Source: Bacteroidales bacterium UBA3743 (GTDB lineage: Bacteria > Bacteroidota > Bacteroidia > Bacteroidales > Paludibacteraceae). Taken from it: DNA of 64,000 nt. The position numbers were made by a program, and so were the translations under genes. Below, piece after piece: positions 19,201 through 26,964 of this stretch; within the stretch, counting starts at the first letter, position 1, and every line of letters starts with the position of its first letter. The notes beneath the pieces were generated by a model that searched no databases, was not told the DNA's origin, and worked only from the letters and a program-made list of their open reading frames with translations. The stretch is taken from the NCBI GenBank assembly GCA_002371265.1, contig DFGT01000033.1:1-64000 (forward strand), given 5' to 3'.

Positions 19201-19629
19201 CACATAGCAGTCTTCTGATGGCGAGACACATGTCCCCTTCATTTGTGAATAGCCCAGAGAATCCATCTCGTTTGGCATTAACTCTAAAAACATGTCTTTT
19301 TTGCGGTCGTATTCTTGGAACATTCCGCTGAAACTGCCGAAAACAATGCGGTCGTGTCCAAGGTGACTGACGTAGTATATGTCGTCTCTATGGAGAGAAG
19401 GGTACTCTTTTTTACGATAATGTTTGAAGTGAGAGCCATCAAAACGGTCGATTCCAAAATCTGTTCCTATCCAAAGAAAGCCTGTCGAATCTTTTGATAG
19501 AGAAAACACAAGGTTTGATGAAAGCCCATCTTTTGAAGAAAAATGGTCAAATCTTGCATATTCCACTTTTTCCGCTGAATAGACGGAAAAAGCAATCAAT
19601 GATAATATGAAAAACAAGGCTCTACTCAT
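16300..19629 (-). CDS. Hybrid two-component-type regulator lacking the kinase ATPase domain
   Basis: A 1109-residue relative of the complete HTCS at 9371-13351. It has a signal peptide, a Reg_prop propeller sensor (from FSSKDGLSSNLV), a Y_Y_Y domain, a membrane helix (about 745-765) and a HisKA remnant with the H box LSHDLNNPLF (His about 813). The receiver then begins only about 35-40 residues later (TVLIVDKDEKT, about 852). The paralogue has roughly 250 residues there, carrying the whole HATPase domain, so that domain is missing in frame. The receiver keeps the phospho-Asp region (IVSDMD) and the conserved Lys (VAKPF), but one of the two acidic Mg-binding residues is Lys (VDKDE against VDDDP). 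The C-terminal AraC domain (EVGFNDPSYFTKKFRD) is intact. It cannot phosphorylate itself as drawn; it may act by ligand-driven conformational change. The nearest possible target is the secreted esterase gene next to it. Confidence 0.88.
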   Translation of the reverse strand: MSRALFFILSLIAFSVYSAEKVEYARFDHFSSKDGLSSNLVFSLSKDSTGFLWIGTDFGIDRFDGSHFKHYRKKEYPSLHRDDIYYVSHLGHDRIVFGSFSGMFQEYDRKKDMFLELMPNEMDSLGYSQMKGTCVSPSEDCYVFSNEHVFKYDAQSGCFNSRFAAYDSIHSPFITSLYVDSNNRYWLGSLNQLTIYDEHGHVLQTFDEKHHHCRPVSCVLPIDKDRIAVTFMGDEIWIFSKNDLTQRKSLSVPFRSVSKSLQSKDGRIWFATDGDGLWYADSLTENTVFNSVIPYNGTPDDIKKIYGLAEGDDGAIWIGTHNTGLWCVNLQDDYNIIFSGDFGFPANMCTSFAEDANGNLLVGTDGNGVYSVSSDLRLIHHYSLSNNNVTGICSTGDNILVSTWGGGIQTMNLKTGISSEISYDTICNPSKIFFHVSKSKDGTILGCTANDDLYMKRPSGLWQKLTLQDDSIKGLNSKWIVRTYQGKDSCMWILATNMLWLYDGKKVKAIHPELYEKKSHYPYTIIDADSDEDGNLYVCSSRGIFRYSSDGTRFDTLSFIPNDNYRILKYSGQERFWLASYNAIISFNPKQKIFEYLPGNYHDLFYIKSSFIDSKGRICLGTTNGFYLFNPSKILPDTTVQHLSFSDLYVARKKIMPGSSVLKDGALSDQDEIELEYWMKDIEIDVDVIDYTKYDKVQLRYRMIGLQDEWIPMKDARTLSFSYIPTGTYTLEVEASRANMNYSYPRIALKITVLPPWWRTWWFILIIISLLSIGLFFYIRKKTLQLRQKMEQQTKKLNQTIEERKKLINVLSHDLNNPLFSVIGSSDGEMTHLTHDEVVEMIEDKSVWEENTVLIVDKDEKTRLEIKEMLSDYFHVIDTSDGTEAVNVADSQLPDIIVSDMDKSEQSMAEMAKQLYASERTKHIPILFVSSKNDAVDRLLGLLCGAIDYVAKPFSQLELLLKLTNILKVRQEHQKLIMQASISTRMKEQTMNKDDVEKNEIHPFLQSFMEKVSECYTDSTITVDGLAGKLAVSKATLTRKVKSMTGKTPMEWLMEYRLNCSFQILQNSNSDKTISEVAYEVGFNDPSYFTKKFRDYYGFLPSQIGEKKK

Positions 19630-19930
19630 GGTGTATGTCTCATATTTGTGATATGAAGATATACAATAAAATTGAAATTCATACGATAAAGACTAATTTG
19701 ATTTTACATCGAGTCGCAAGATAAAGGAGAGTTAGGGCGTCCCGCCGTTAACAATCCTCAATTTTGGATGTATGCGGAGTATGATTAATTTAAGCAGCCT
19801 CTTAAAGTTATAGGAGTGGCATTGTTGGCGGACACCCATGAGAGTATGTTGAGCGATAAGATGAAAGTATGCAAAAATGTGTGAGAATCTCTTCCCACAC
19901 ATTCCTCTTAACATACTATAACTTATTTGG
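19630..19930. other. Intergenic region with a copy of the GGGCG...CGCCC repeat
   Basis: Between the second hybrid regulator and the esterase gene. It contains one half-copy of the dispersed foldback repeat (about 19728-19762, core TTAACAATCCTC next to GGGCGTCCCGCC) and the esterase terminator at 19876-19903. No gene seen. Confidence 0.5.
19876..19903 (-). terminator. Intrinsic terminator after the secreted esterase gene
   Basis: Stem AATGTGTG (19876-19883) with CACACATT (19896-19903) and a 12-base loop. On the minus strand it is followed by TTTTTGC, 27 bases after the stop at 19931. Confidence 0.65.
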
Positions 19931-21094
19931 TTATTTAGAGAATTTAAATACTGCTTCATTTTCCAGACGCAGTATATAGATTCCAGATGGAAGATGAGAA
20001 ATGTCTATGCCTGAATCATCTGCGACTCCTTGACATACAACACTTCCTGTCACTATCATTAATGAAAATGATTGCCTCCCGTTGTTGGCAAGAAAAATCT
20101 TATTTTCATCAAGATAGATCCCTGTCTTTATTGTGTTTATGTTGTCAATTGATGTATGTATTGATTCTGCTTTTTTCTCTCTCGCTTTGTTGAAAAACGA
20201 AATCATATCCGGACATTTGTCTCCACTGACTCCATGCTGACCTCCCGTCGGAATATATTCACATTCGACACCGCCTTTTTTCAACTCGTCATACAACATC
20301 TCACTTTGGCATTGTGCCACGATAGGGTCTGCCGAGCCGTGGACGATCATATATGGAGGATCACTTGGATCAATAAATGTGACAGCTGTTGCAAGAGCAT
20401 ATTTGTCCGGGCATTGTGATGCGGAGCAGTTGCCAAACAGTGGAGCGATAAAGCTGTTGAGATCCATCGCATTTCCACAGTTCACTTTATCCAGGATTAC
20501 AGGTCCCGACCAATCACAAACGGCGTCCACGCTGCTGCTGAACTCTGTGAAATTACCAACACTACCTTCAATATCCATTGTGGCAGAGCCGACTGTGTAC
20601 TCTTTTTCGACATTGCGAGATGTTCCCATCATCGTCGCCAAATGTCCGCCGGAAGAGAATCCGGAGATGGCTATGAATGATGTGTCTACTTTTAGTTCTT
20701 CTGCGTTTCCTCTCAGATAACGGGCTACAGCCTTTATGTCGTTTATCTGACCTGGCCACTGAGCATCACTGTTCGAACGATGGTTTGGAGTCACAAAAAT
20801 ATAGCCGGCCTCAACTGCCGCTTTTCCTACGGTTCCCAAATCTGCTCCACCTTTCCCGTTGTTGCTCGACCATGCGCTGCCATAGATATGGATGATTACA
20901 GGATATGAGTCTTTTGCCTCTTTAGGATAATAGACATCCATGGCATGATATGATTTGCCATCTCCTGCATAGTTGATGTCTTTTTTAGACGGATATGAAT
21001 TGAGATTTTCGTTACTTCCAAATCCGCCAAACCCATATTGCGCATACGAATACATGCCACATAGGGATAAAATAGTAAGTAATAGTCTTTTCAT
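19931..21094 (-). CDS. Secreted alpha/beta-hydrolase esterase (acetyl/feruloyl esterase-like) with T9SS signal
   Basis: A 387-residue alpha/beta hydrolase of the BD-FAE/esterase-lipase type. Signal peptide MKRLLLTILSLCGMYSYAQ; strand and oxyanion region VIIHIYGSAW (about 67-76); nucleophile elbow SGFSSGGH (Ser about 148); catalytic Asp in HGSADPIV (about 255); catalytic His in GGQHGVSG (about 288). The last 70 residues form a T9SS type A sorting domain (SGIYILRLEN). It probably removes acyl or feruloyl groups from plant polysaccharides outside the cell; the exact substrate cannot be told. It is transcribed toward the kinase-dead hybrid regulator but is separated from it by a terminator. Confidence 0.8.
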   Translation of the reverse strand: MKRLLLTILSLCGMYSYAQYGFGGFGSNENLNSYPSKKDINYAGDGKSYHAMDVYYPKEAKDSYPVIIHIYGSAWSSNNGKGGADLGTVGKAAVEAGYIFVTPNHRSNSDAQWPGQINDIKAVARYLRGNAEELKVDTSFIAISGFSSGGHLATMMGTSRNVEKEYTVGSATMDIEGSVGNFTEFSSSVDAVCDWSGPVILDKVNCGNAMDLNSFIAPLFGNCSASQCPDKYALATAVTFIDPSDPPYMIVHGSADPIVAQCQSEMLYDELKKGGVECEYIPTGGQHGVSGDKCPDMISFFNKAREKKAESIHTSIDNINTIKTGIYLDENKIFLANNGRQSFSLMIVTGSVVCQGVADDSGIDISHLPSGIYILRLENEAVFKFSK

Positions 21095-21394
21095 AAATGC
21101 AAATTAAAAATAATGTGTGAGACTGAGTTGCAATTAACATGATATGCATGTCTGATTGCACCGCCAAAAATAGTGCGAAACGACAAATTGGGATGGTAAT
21201 GTGGTATCAAACTCTGGTAATTTAGTATAATTGCTCCCAACTCGACAAAATTGTATTCTATCGTGATTGTATTTTCCTAATTTGATGATTTGTTTAGACG
21301 ACGGACTTACTTAGTTTTGCAAATTCATGTATTATTTTTGCAAGAATCGGAATAGATGCTTTTTTTGACATCTATAAAGTTTAACTTTGCGTCT
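21095..21394. other. Divergent promoter region
   Basis: 300 bases between the esterase (minus) and the ThiD-like/AraC gene (plus). Three TAnnTTTG-like boxes face the plus-strand gene: TAGTTTTG 21312-21319, TATTTTTG 21333-21340 and TAACTTTG 21382-21389. No gene or stable structure seen. Confidence 0.4.
21382..21389 (+). promoter_or_regulatory. -7 box immediately before the ThiD-like/AraC gene
   Basis: TAACTTTG ends only 5 bases before ATG 21395, so transcription from it would give a nearly leaderless mRNA. The other boxes in this region, 21312-21319 and 21333-21340, are alternatives with longer leaders. Confidence 0.4.
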
Positions 21395-22312
21395 ATGAAC
21401 ACAATATTGACAATCACAGGATCGGACAGTGCCGGTGGCGCCGGCATACAGGCGGACATTAAGACTATCACAGCTCTCGGTGGAAAGGCTCTTTCCGTCG
21501 TCACTACTCTTACTATGCAAAACACTCTCGGTATTCAAGATTTCTATGATATTCCGGCTGAAATCGTTGAGCGTCAGATTGATGCGGTGGCTGAGGATAT
21601 CACTCCATTTGTGTTTAAGATCGGTTTGATCCGCAATATTTATACTCTGGAAGCTATAGCACGTTGTGTATCACGATATAAGCCGAGATGGGTGTTGTTC
21701 TCTCCTGTCATTTATTCAAGTTGTGATGAGATATTGATGAGTGAAGAGCTGATCAATAGAATCCAGAAGACACTTGTGCCGTTGTGTGACGCGTTGGTGG
21801 TGAGGGAGCGAGACAGTGACCGTTTCGACGCAAAAAGGATTATTGTCGCTGACAACAGCCATGGACGATGCAATGAGTTGTGTTCGACTATCGCCACTTT
21901 GCTTTGCCAGGGAATGACGATCGACGATGCTGAGAAAAAGGCTAAATATATGATGCCGACGGGAGTAAACACTGAAATGTCGGGACGTTGCATGACTCTG
22001 TACAACAGTTTTGTCAAGATGCAGGAAGAGGAGTGTAAAAACAGCCATGATGTCAATTATTATGCCTCCCGTCTAAATGTCTCCCCTCGTTATTTGTCGC
22101 AGGTGACTCGAAGGGTAGCGTCGCAATCTCCTAAATCAATTATTGATTCCTCTTTGCTAGGCAAGATTAAGGAACTTCTTAAAACGGACAAGACAATTCA
22201 GGAGATCGCTTATCAACTGGAGTTTTCGTCGCAGGCTCATCTTTCCAACTTTTTCAAACGGTTTACTGGCACTTCTCCGTCGGACTATCGAAAGCTGATA
22301 GTGAATGGTTGA
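21395..22312 (+). CDS. ThiD-like (hydroxymethylpyrimidine kinase) domain fused to AraC DNA-binding domain
   Basis: A 305-residue fusion. Residues 1 to about 210 are a PfkB/ThiD-type kinase fold: TITGSDSAGGAGIQADIKTI at the start is the substrate-binding signature of phosphomethylpyrimidine kinases. The C-terminal anion-hole loop, usually GTGCTxS in ThiD, reads HGRCNELCS, so the GTG is lost though a Cys remains. Residues about 215-305 are an AraC-type double helix-turn-helix (YYASRLNVSPRYLSQVTRRV, then FSSQAHLSNFFKRFTGTSP). The likely role is a transcription factor whose former kinase domain senses a thiamin or vitamin B6 precursor; residual kinase activity is possible. ATG 21395 is chosen because the ThiD signature starts there. 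The gene converges on the serpin pseudogene with 8 bases between. Confidence 0.82.
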   Translation: MNTILTITGSDSAGGAGIQADIKTITALGGKALSVVTTLTMQNTLGIQDFYDIPAEIVERQIDAVAEDITPFVFKIGLIRNIYTLEAIARCVSRYKPRWVLFSPVIYSSCDEILMSEELINRIQKTLVPLCDALVVRERDSDRFDAKRIIVADNSHGRCNELCSTIATLLCQGMTIDDAEKKAKYMMPTGVNTEMSGRCMTLYNSFVKMQEEECKNSHDVNYYASRLNVSPRYLSQVTRRVASQSPKSIIDSSLLGKIKELLKTDKTIQEIAYQLEFSSQAHLSNFFKRFTGTSPSDYRKLIVNG

Positions 22313-22320
22313 TGGCAGAT

Positions 22321-23734
22321 TTATAGATTCACCACTCTGCCGACAAACAGTATGGCTCCTGTCTTTTCGTCGACTATGGCATAAATGAACGGATGGTTGG
22401 CAATGAATATGTTATGCTCAACAGGACTTTTGCCACCCCAAATCGCCATCGTCCAATGAGTGACAGCTGCGGCTTCAGTTCCTCTTTCGTTAACTTTAAT
22501 CCTTGCGGTTTGCTCGTATTCTGAAACATAAAGACTGTCAGTAATTTGGTTAAGTGAATTGGCATACTGAATGAATATAGACTGAACGCCCATCCCTTTC
22601 AATAGATTTTTCAGATCGATATTTGTTTTAGTTTCAAAATGTGGAACCAAAACCTCATCAAAGTTTTTCTCAGTGAATTTCATTTTGTTCCACTCTATCT
22701 TGTTTATGATGGAGTCGACGTCGTAGTAGTCATCACAAGCTTTTTTCCTATCATCTTTTTCCCCTGTAGCTGTCTCGGATTGTAAAGACAGACTAGGGTC
22801 TATGTTCCATTTGGATGCTTTATCGAATCTGGATATGTTGAATTCTCTGTTATTGGGAGTGTCGGAAAAATAGGGTTGCTGAATATCAAATTTGTGTGAG
22901 ACGGTGCTTGTCTGCAAAAAATCATTGTCTTTCAATGATTGAAAGTATTCTTCACTTATTCCGTATTTCAACTGAGGCAAGACCACGATCATGCTGTAAT
23001 CGGAATCCTTATAGAACAGTTTGATGGCTCTGAAATAGGAGTTGCTATAGCAATACATTTTTTCATTTTTGTATTGCCAGGTATTTGCATTTGCCTTCCT
23101 TACCGTCTCTATTTTTGAAAGGCGTTTCTGTGGCTGGGGTTTGGGGGGGTATGTCCCAAACACCATTGAAATAGGTGCTGTTTATACCTATCATAACATC
23201 GTCTGGCTTCACGGATGGCGCGTCATTGAGAAAACCATTTGTACGCTCAACAATCCAATTCCGCATCTCTTTTTCGATTTCCTGATTATTATTAAAATCG
23301 GCGACGTGAAGGTCGGCTTTGTAGAAACGTGATGCTGTGTTGAGGAAGTCTCGTTTGATTTTGCCTTCTATTTTGTCGGAAATCCATAGTCCATTGGCTA
23401 TCAACAGTTTATTGGCTGACGATTGGTTGGACGAAGACAAAATTTGATGGTTGTAGTTGTTTACATCTGAAAGGGTCAAACCGTTATAGTTTAGGGCTTG
23501 CATAATTTCAGTTCTGGCTTTTTCGTTTGCTCCGTTCAGAAGCAAACCTATACTTTGGTTGAGGCTTACAGGACAGAACAGAAAATTTTCGTTGCTGTTT
23601 TTTGTCGTGGCGACAGATTGGAAAAACTTGTTGATAAAGTCTCCTTGCCGGCTAGTGAACTCAGATTGAGAAAGTTCAGTAGCCATAGATTTAGAACAAC
23701 ATATAATCAGTATTATATAGATGATTTTCTTCAT
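22321..23734 (-). pseudogene. Serpin-family protease inhibitor lipoprotein, frameshifted
   Basis: Two overlapping minus-strand frames together make one complete serpin. The upstream frame (start 23734, lipoprotein-like signal ending LIICC) carries helices A-F and INSTYFNGVW, continues FKNRDGKEGKCKYLAIQ, then hits TGA at 23063-23065. The downstream frame resumes with KMYCYSNSYFRAIKLFY and YSMIVVLP and runs through the reactive-loop hinge ERGTEAAAVT and HPFIYAIVDEKTGAILFVGR. One extra base in the A-run (T5 at 23066-23070 on the plus strand) would restore a single frame of normal spacing. The hinge is of the inhibitory type, and by alignment P1 falls near the Trp of AIWGG. It may be a real mutation, a phase-variable tract or a read error; if repaired it would be an exported protease inhibitor like those of other Bacteroidetes. 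Confidence 0.8.
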
Positions 23735-24237
23735 TTTATGGTCAAATTTGTGTCTCTGCTTATTTTTGCAAATATAATAAAAGAGATGATGAGTTAACAT
23801 GTAAGTTTAGATTTTCTATAATTAGAATTTTGCTTTTTGGGTTCATTTTGCAAATCTAGAATCTGTTCAAATTTAATATAGATACTTGGTTATAGAGTCG
23901 AGGATTGTTAAGGGCGGAACGCCCTAACTTCTCCCAAAATGCGAGCCGTAAGGCGATCAGTATATATTAAAAGCATTTTATCGCTCGCCCTTGGGGCTCG
24001 CGGAAGAGAATGAGTTGGCGTTCTGCCCTTAACAATCCTCATTTTCTCCCACTATTATTTGCCGAATTGGCGTTAATTAGAAAATTTGTTTAAGGATTTT
24101 ACTTTTTTTGGGGGCATTTTGCAAATCTGTATCCAATTTATTTAAAAATTAAATTTAATCAGCATCTTATTTGTTTGAAAAGTAATCATATATTATTTTT
24201 GTAACTGTTTCAGGATTCAATAAAAAGAAAGTCATAG
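23735..24237. other. Intergenic region holding a full foldback repeat
   Basis: Contains the serpin promoter box (TATATTTG on the minus strand, 23769-23776), the complete foldback element at 23899-24043, a near-duplicated flank (TTTTGCAAATCT near 23846 and 24116) on either side of it, and a TATTTTTG box at 24194-24201 for the vsr gene. Confidence 0.5.
23899..24043. repeat. Foldback (MITE-like) element with long inverted ends
   Basis: The ends GAGGATTGTTAAGGGCGGAA (from 23899) and TTCTGCCCTTAACAATCCTC (to 24043) are near-perfect inverted repeats. A second inner pair (GCGAGCC near 23942, GGGCTCGC near 23994) lets the 145 bases fold into one long hairpin. Half or decayed copies occur at 19728-19762, 27008-27352, 33838-33870, 36568-36627 and 36702-36745. 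It encodes no protein. Confidence 0.65.
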
Positions 24238-24789
24238 ATGTCGGATAAACTCACACCTGAGCAGCGTCACAAATGCATGTCGCACATAAGGTCCAAGGAT
24301 ACGAAGCCAGAAGTGGTTGTGCGGAAATGGTTGTGGGCAGAAGGGTTCCGATATAGGCTTTATGTGAAAGGTCTGCCTGGTTCACCGGACATCGTGATGA
24401 AGAAGTATAAGACGGTGATTTTCATCAACGGTTGTTTTTGGCATGGTCATAATCTTGCATACGGAGGGGAGAACGGAGATGTTGTCGACAGCAAGTGCTG
24501 CAGGATACCGAAGACTCGAACTGATTTTTGGATTCTGAAGATCAAACATAATATGCAGCGAGACTATGTCAATGTGATGCGATATAAGAGAGCTGGATGG
24601 CATGTGCTGACAGTGTGGGAATGTCAGTTGAGAGGCAAAGAGCAACAGCATCAGACGCTGATGGCTTTGTCGCAAAAAATAAATTCCATCATTCTTGATT
24701 CCTACCGTCTGCCCAAGAGATATGATTTTGAGCCGGATGAAGAGATGCCGATGGTGGCGGAAGAATCTTTTGTTTACGAAAAGAAATGA
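24238..24789 (+). CDS. vsr: Very-short-patch mismatch endonuclease (Vsr)
   Basis: A 183-residue Vsr-family endonuclease. Such enzymes nick next to T:G mismatches that arise by deamination of 5-methylcytosine. Diagnostic features: N-terminal MSHIRSKDTKPE, the zinc/active-site segment GSPDIV (catalytic Asp) and INGCFWHGH, then TRTDFWILKI and GWHVLTVWEC. Vsr genes usually accompany a cytosine-5 methyltransferase of a Dcm or restriction system; none is encoded nearby, so here it is an orphan. The flavodoxin-like lipoprotein gene begins 10 bases after the stop codon, so the two are probably co-transcribed. Confidence 0.93.
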   Translation: MSDKLTPEQRHKCMSHIRSKDTKPEVVVRKWLWAEGFRYRLYVKGLPGSPDIVMKKYKTVIFINGCFWHGHNLAYGGENGDVVDSKCCRIPKTRTDFWILKIKHNMQRDYVNVMRYKRAGWHVLTVWECQLRGKEQQHQTLMALSQKINSIILDSYRLPKRYDFEPDEEMPMVAEESFVYEKK

Positions 24790-24799
24790 AATCAACAAT

Positions 24800-25645
24800 A
24801 TGAAGAAATTTTTAATGGCAATATCTGCGGCTTTGGTGTTTGCAGGTTGTGGAAATCAACAGAAGCCTGCGGCGGAGAAGTGTAGCCCACGACATTCAAC
24901 TAAATCGCTTGTTTTGTATTATTCACAGACTCACACTACCGAGAAGGTGGCAAAACTGTTGGCTGAGGCTGTTTCAGCCGATTTGGATTCAATTGTGCCT
25001 GTTGAGCCATACAATGGCACTTTCGAGGAGACTGTTGAGAGATGCAAAAATGAGATTGAGAGGAATGAGAAACCTCAGTTGATTAAGTCATTGAATGTAG
25101 ATGTGGCTGAATACGATACTGTTTATTTTGGATACCCTATATGGTGTGGTGTCGCTGCCCGACCTGCTGAAGCATGGTTTATGAGATTTGATTTGAGGGG
25201 AAAGACGGTGATCCCTTTCTGCACATTCGGCAGTGGTGGTTTGGAGACGAGTGTGGCAGTACTTAGGAAAATGGCTCCCAGTGTGAATATTTTGGATGGA
25301 TACGGAATCCGTTCTGCTCGTATAGATAAGGCGGCAGAGGAGATAAATGAGTTTCTTATTCGCAATGGAATAAAGGAAGGAGAAGTGGCTCCGGAAGTTC
25401 CGTTTGGAGACAAGAGAGAGTTGAACGACGAGGAAAAGGGCATCTTCGACGCTGCATGTGGCGACTATCCGTTCCCTCTTGGCACACCCGTGAAGGTAAG
25501 TAGCCGTGTGGCAAAGAACGGCATGGAATACTGTTTTGTCACAGACTCTAAAGACGCTAAGGGAAATCCTGCTCAGGCAGAGGTCTATGTTATCGTCAGC
25601 AATGAGGATGGGGTAGGTCCAGAGTTCACAAAAGTGGTGAGATGA
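24800..25645 (+). CDS. Flavodoxin-like lipoprotein
   Basis: A 281-residue protein with a lipoprotein signal (ALVFAGC). A flavodoxin-fold domain follows, with the phosphate-binding loop YYSQTHTTEKVA (about 38-48) and typical later segments YFGYPIWCG and FCTFGSGG. A C-terminal extension of about 90 residues has no assigned function. It may carry electrons at the cell envelope using FMN; the partner is unknown. ATG 24800 is chosen because the signal peptide starts there, 10 bases after vsr. The stop codon is followed after one base by the start of the DUF2461 gene, so vsr, this gene and DUF2461 look like one operon. Confidence 0.82.
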   Translation: MKKFLMAISAALVFAGCGNQQKPAAEKCSPRHSTKSLVLYYSQTHTTEKVAKLLAEAVSADLDSIVPVEPYNGTFEETVERCKNEIERNEKPQLIKSLNVDVAEYDTVYFGYPIWCGVAARPAEAWFMRFDLRGKTVIPFCTFGSGGLETSVAVLRKMAPSVNILDGYGIRSARIDKAAEEINEFLIRNGIKEGEVAPEVPFGDKRELNDEEKGIFDAACGDYPFPLGTPVKVSSRVAKNGMEYCFVTDSKDAKGNPAQAEVYVIVSNEDGVGPEFTKVVR

Positions 25646-25646
25646 T

Positions 25647-26339
25647 ATGAAAAGAGTCATAGAATTTCTTCAAAATCTTGCCGCCAACAACAATAAGGTG
25701 TGGTTTGATGCCCATAAAGACGAATACCTTTTGGCAAAAAAGGTGTTTGAGGATTTCACAGAGCAGTTGATAGCGAAAGTGGAGGCATTTGATCCGTCAG
25801 TCAAGGGGTTGAAGGTGAAGGACTGCACATATCGTATTTATCGCGACGTGAGGTTCAGCAAAGATAAGAGTCCATACAAGACTCACATGGGATGCTACAT
25901 CTGCCGTGGAGGGAAAAAATCAGGTTACAGTGGCTATTATTTCCACGTCGCCACAGAGCAGAGCGACGTCTATCCTTCGGGACACATGCTTGCTGTGGGC
26001 GATTATTGTATGGAGCCAAAAGCGTTGAAGATTCTTAGAGAGGATATTGTCGACGGTGGTGGAGATTTCCAGGAGATACTTGATAAGCAGGTGGATCCAT
26101 GTTTCCATCTCGACAAAACATTCCAGCTTAAACGTCCGCCCAAAGGATATGATGATTCCACACCATACATAGATTTTGTGAAATATAAGGTTTTCTGTTT
26201 GTGCAGCGAACCGTCTACGGAGGAAATCCTCTCTCCAACGCTTGCCGACGATGTGGCGGAAAAGTTTAAGACCACCAAACCATTCCTCGACTATATCAAC
26301 CGTGCGATTGAATATGTGAAGGAAGGGAACGAGGATTAA
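25647..26339 (+). CDS. DUF2461 family protein
   Basis: A 230-residue cytoplasmic protein of the DUF2461/TIGR02453 family. Characteristic stretches are FLQNLAANNNKVWFDAHKDE at the start, YRIYRDVRFSKDKSPYKTH (about 62-80) and GYYFHVATEQSDVYPSGH. The family is widespread but has no established biochemical function. The start is one base after the stop of the flavodoxin-like gene. The tandem repeat array begins directly after the stop codon. Confidence 0.88.
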   Translation: MKRVIEFLQNLAANNNKVWFDAHKDEYLLAKKVFEDFTEQLIAKVEAFDPSVKGLKVKDCTYRIYRDVRFSKDKSPYKTHMGCYICRGGKKSGYSGYYFHVATEQSDVYPSGHMLAVGDYCMEPKALKILREDIVDGGGDFQEILDKQVDPCFHLDKTFQLKRPPKGYDDSTPYIDFVKYKVFCLCSEPSTEEILSPTLADDVAEKFKTTKPFLDYINRAIEYVKEGNED

Positions 26340-26964
26340 TTCATAATTCGTAATTCATAATTCATAATTATTGGGGGGGGAAATCCACACATTTGGTTGA
26401 CCTGCCCTCTCGTAGAGACGCACGGACATGCGTGTAATAGAAATTCGTAATTCATAATTCATAATTCATAATTCATAATTATTGGGGGAAATCCACACAT
26501 TTGGTTGACCAGCCCTCTCGTAGAGACGCACGGACGTGCGTGTAATAGAAATTCGTAATTCGTAATTCATAATTCGTAATTATTTGGGGAAAATCCACAC
26601 ATTTGGTTGACCAGTCCTCTCGTAGAAACGCACGGACGTGCGTGTAATAGAAATTCGTAATTCATAATTCATAATTATTGGGGGGAAATCCACACATTTG
26701 GTTGACCTGCCCCCTCGTAGAGACGCACGGACGTGCGTGTAATAGAAATTCGTAATTCATAATTCATAATTATTGGGGGAATTCACACATTTGGTTGACC
26801 TGCCCTCTCGTAGAGACGCACGGACGTGCGTGTAATAGAAATTCGTAATTCATAATTCATAATTATTTGGGGAAATCCGCACATTTGGTTGACCAGCCCT
26901 CTCGTAGAGACGCACGGACGTGCGTGTAATAGAAATTCGTAATTCATAATTCATAATTCATAAT
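26340..26964. repeat. Six-unit tandem repeat array with palindromic core
   Basis: Each unit holds TCCACACATTTGGTTGACC, then CTCGTAGAGACGCACGG and GACGTGCGTGTAATAG, then several short repeats of AATTCATAATTCGTAATT. The CGTAGAGACG core starts at 26411, 26519, 26621, 26716, 26809 and 26903, giving periods of 108, 102, 95, 93 and 94 bases. The units differ mainly in the number of short AATTCATAAT blocks. ACGCAC and GTGCGT form a perfect stem in each unit (degenerate in the first). There is no open frame through it. Confidence 0.9.

Noticed and set aside
23143..23149. C-run (seven C on the minus strand) as the serpin frameshift site
   Set aside because: The frame through the C-run still matches serpin sequence (FKNRDG and beyond) up to the A-run, so the shift must occur later, at 23066-23070.
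26340..26964. Possible CRISPR array
   Set aside because: The whole unit, not just a 25-45 bp part, is conserved; there are no unique spacers, and no cas genes are in the window.
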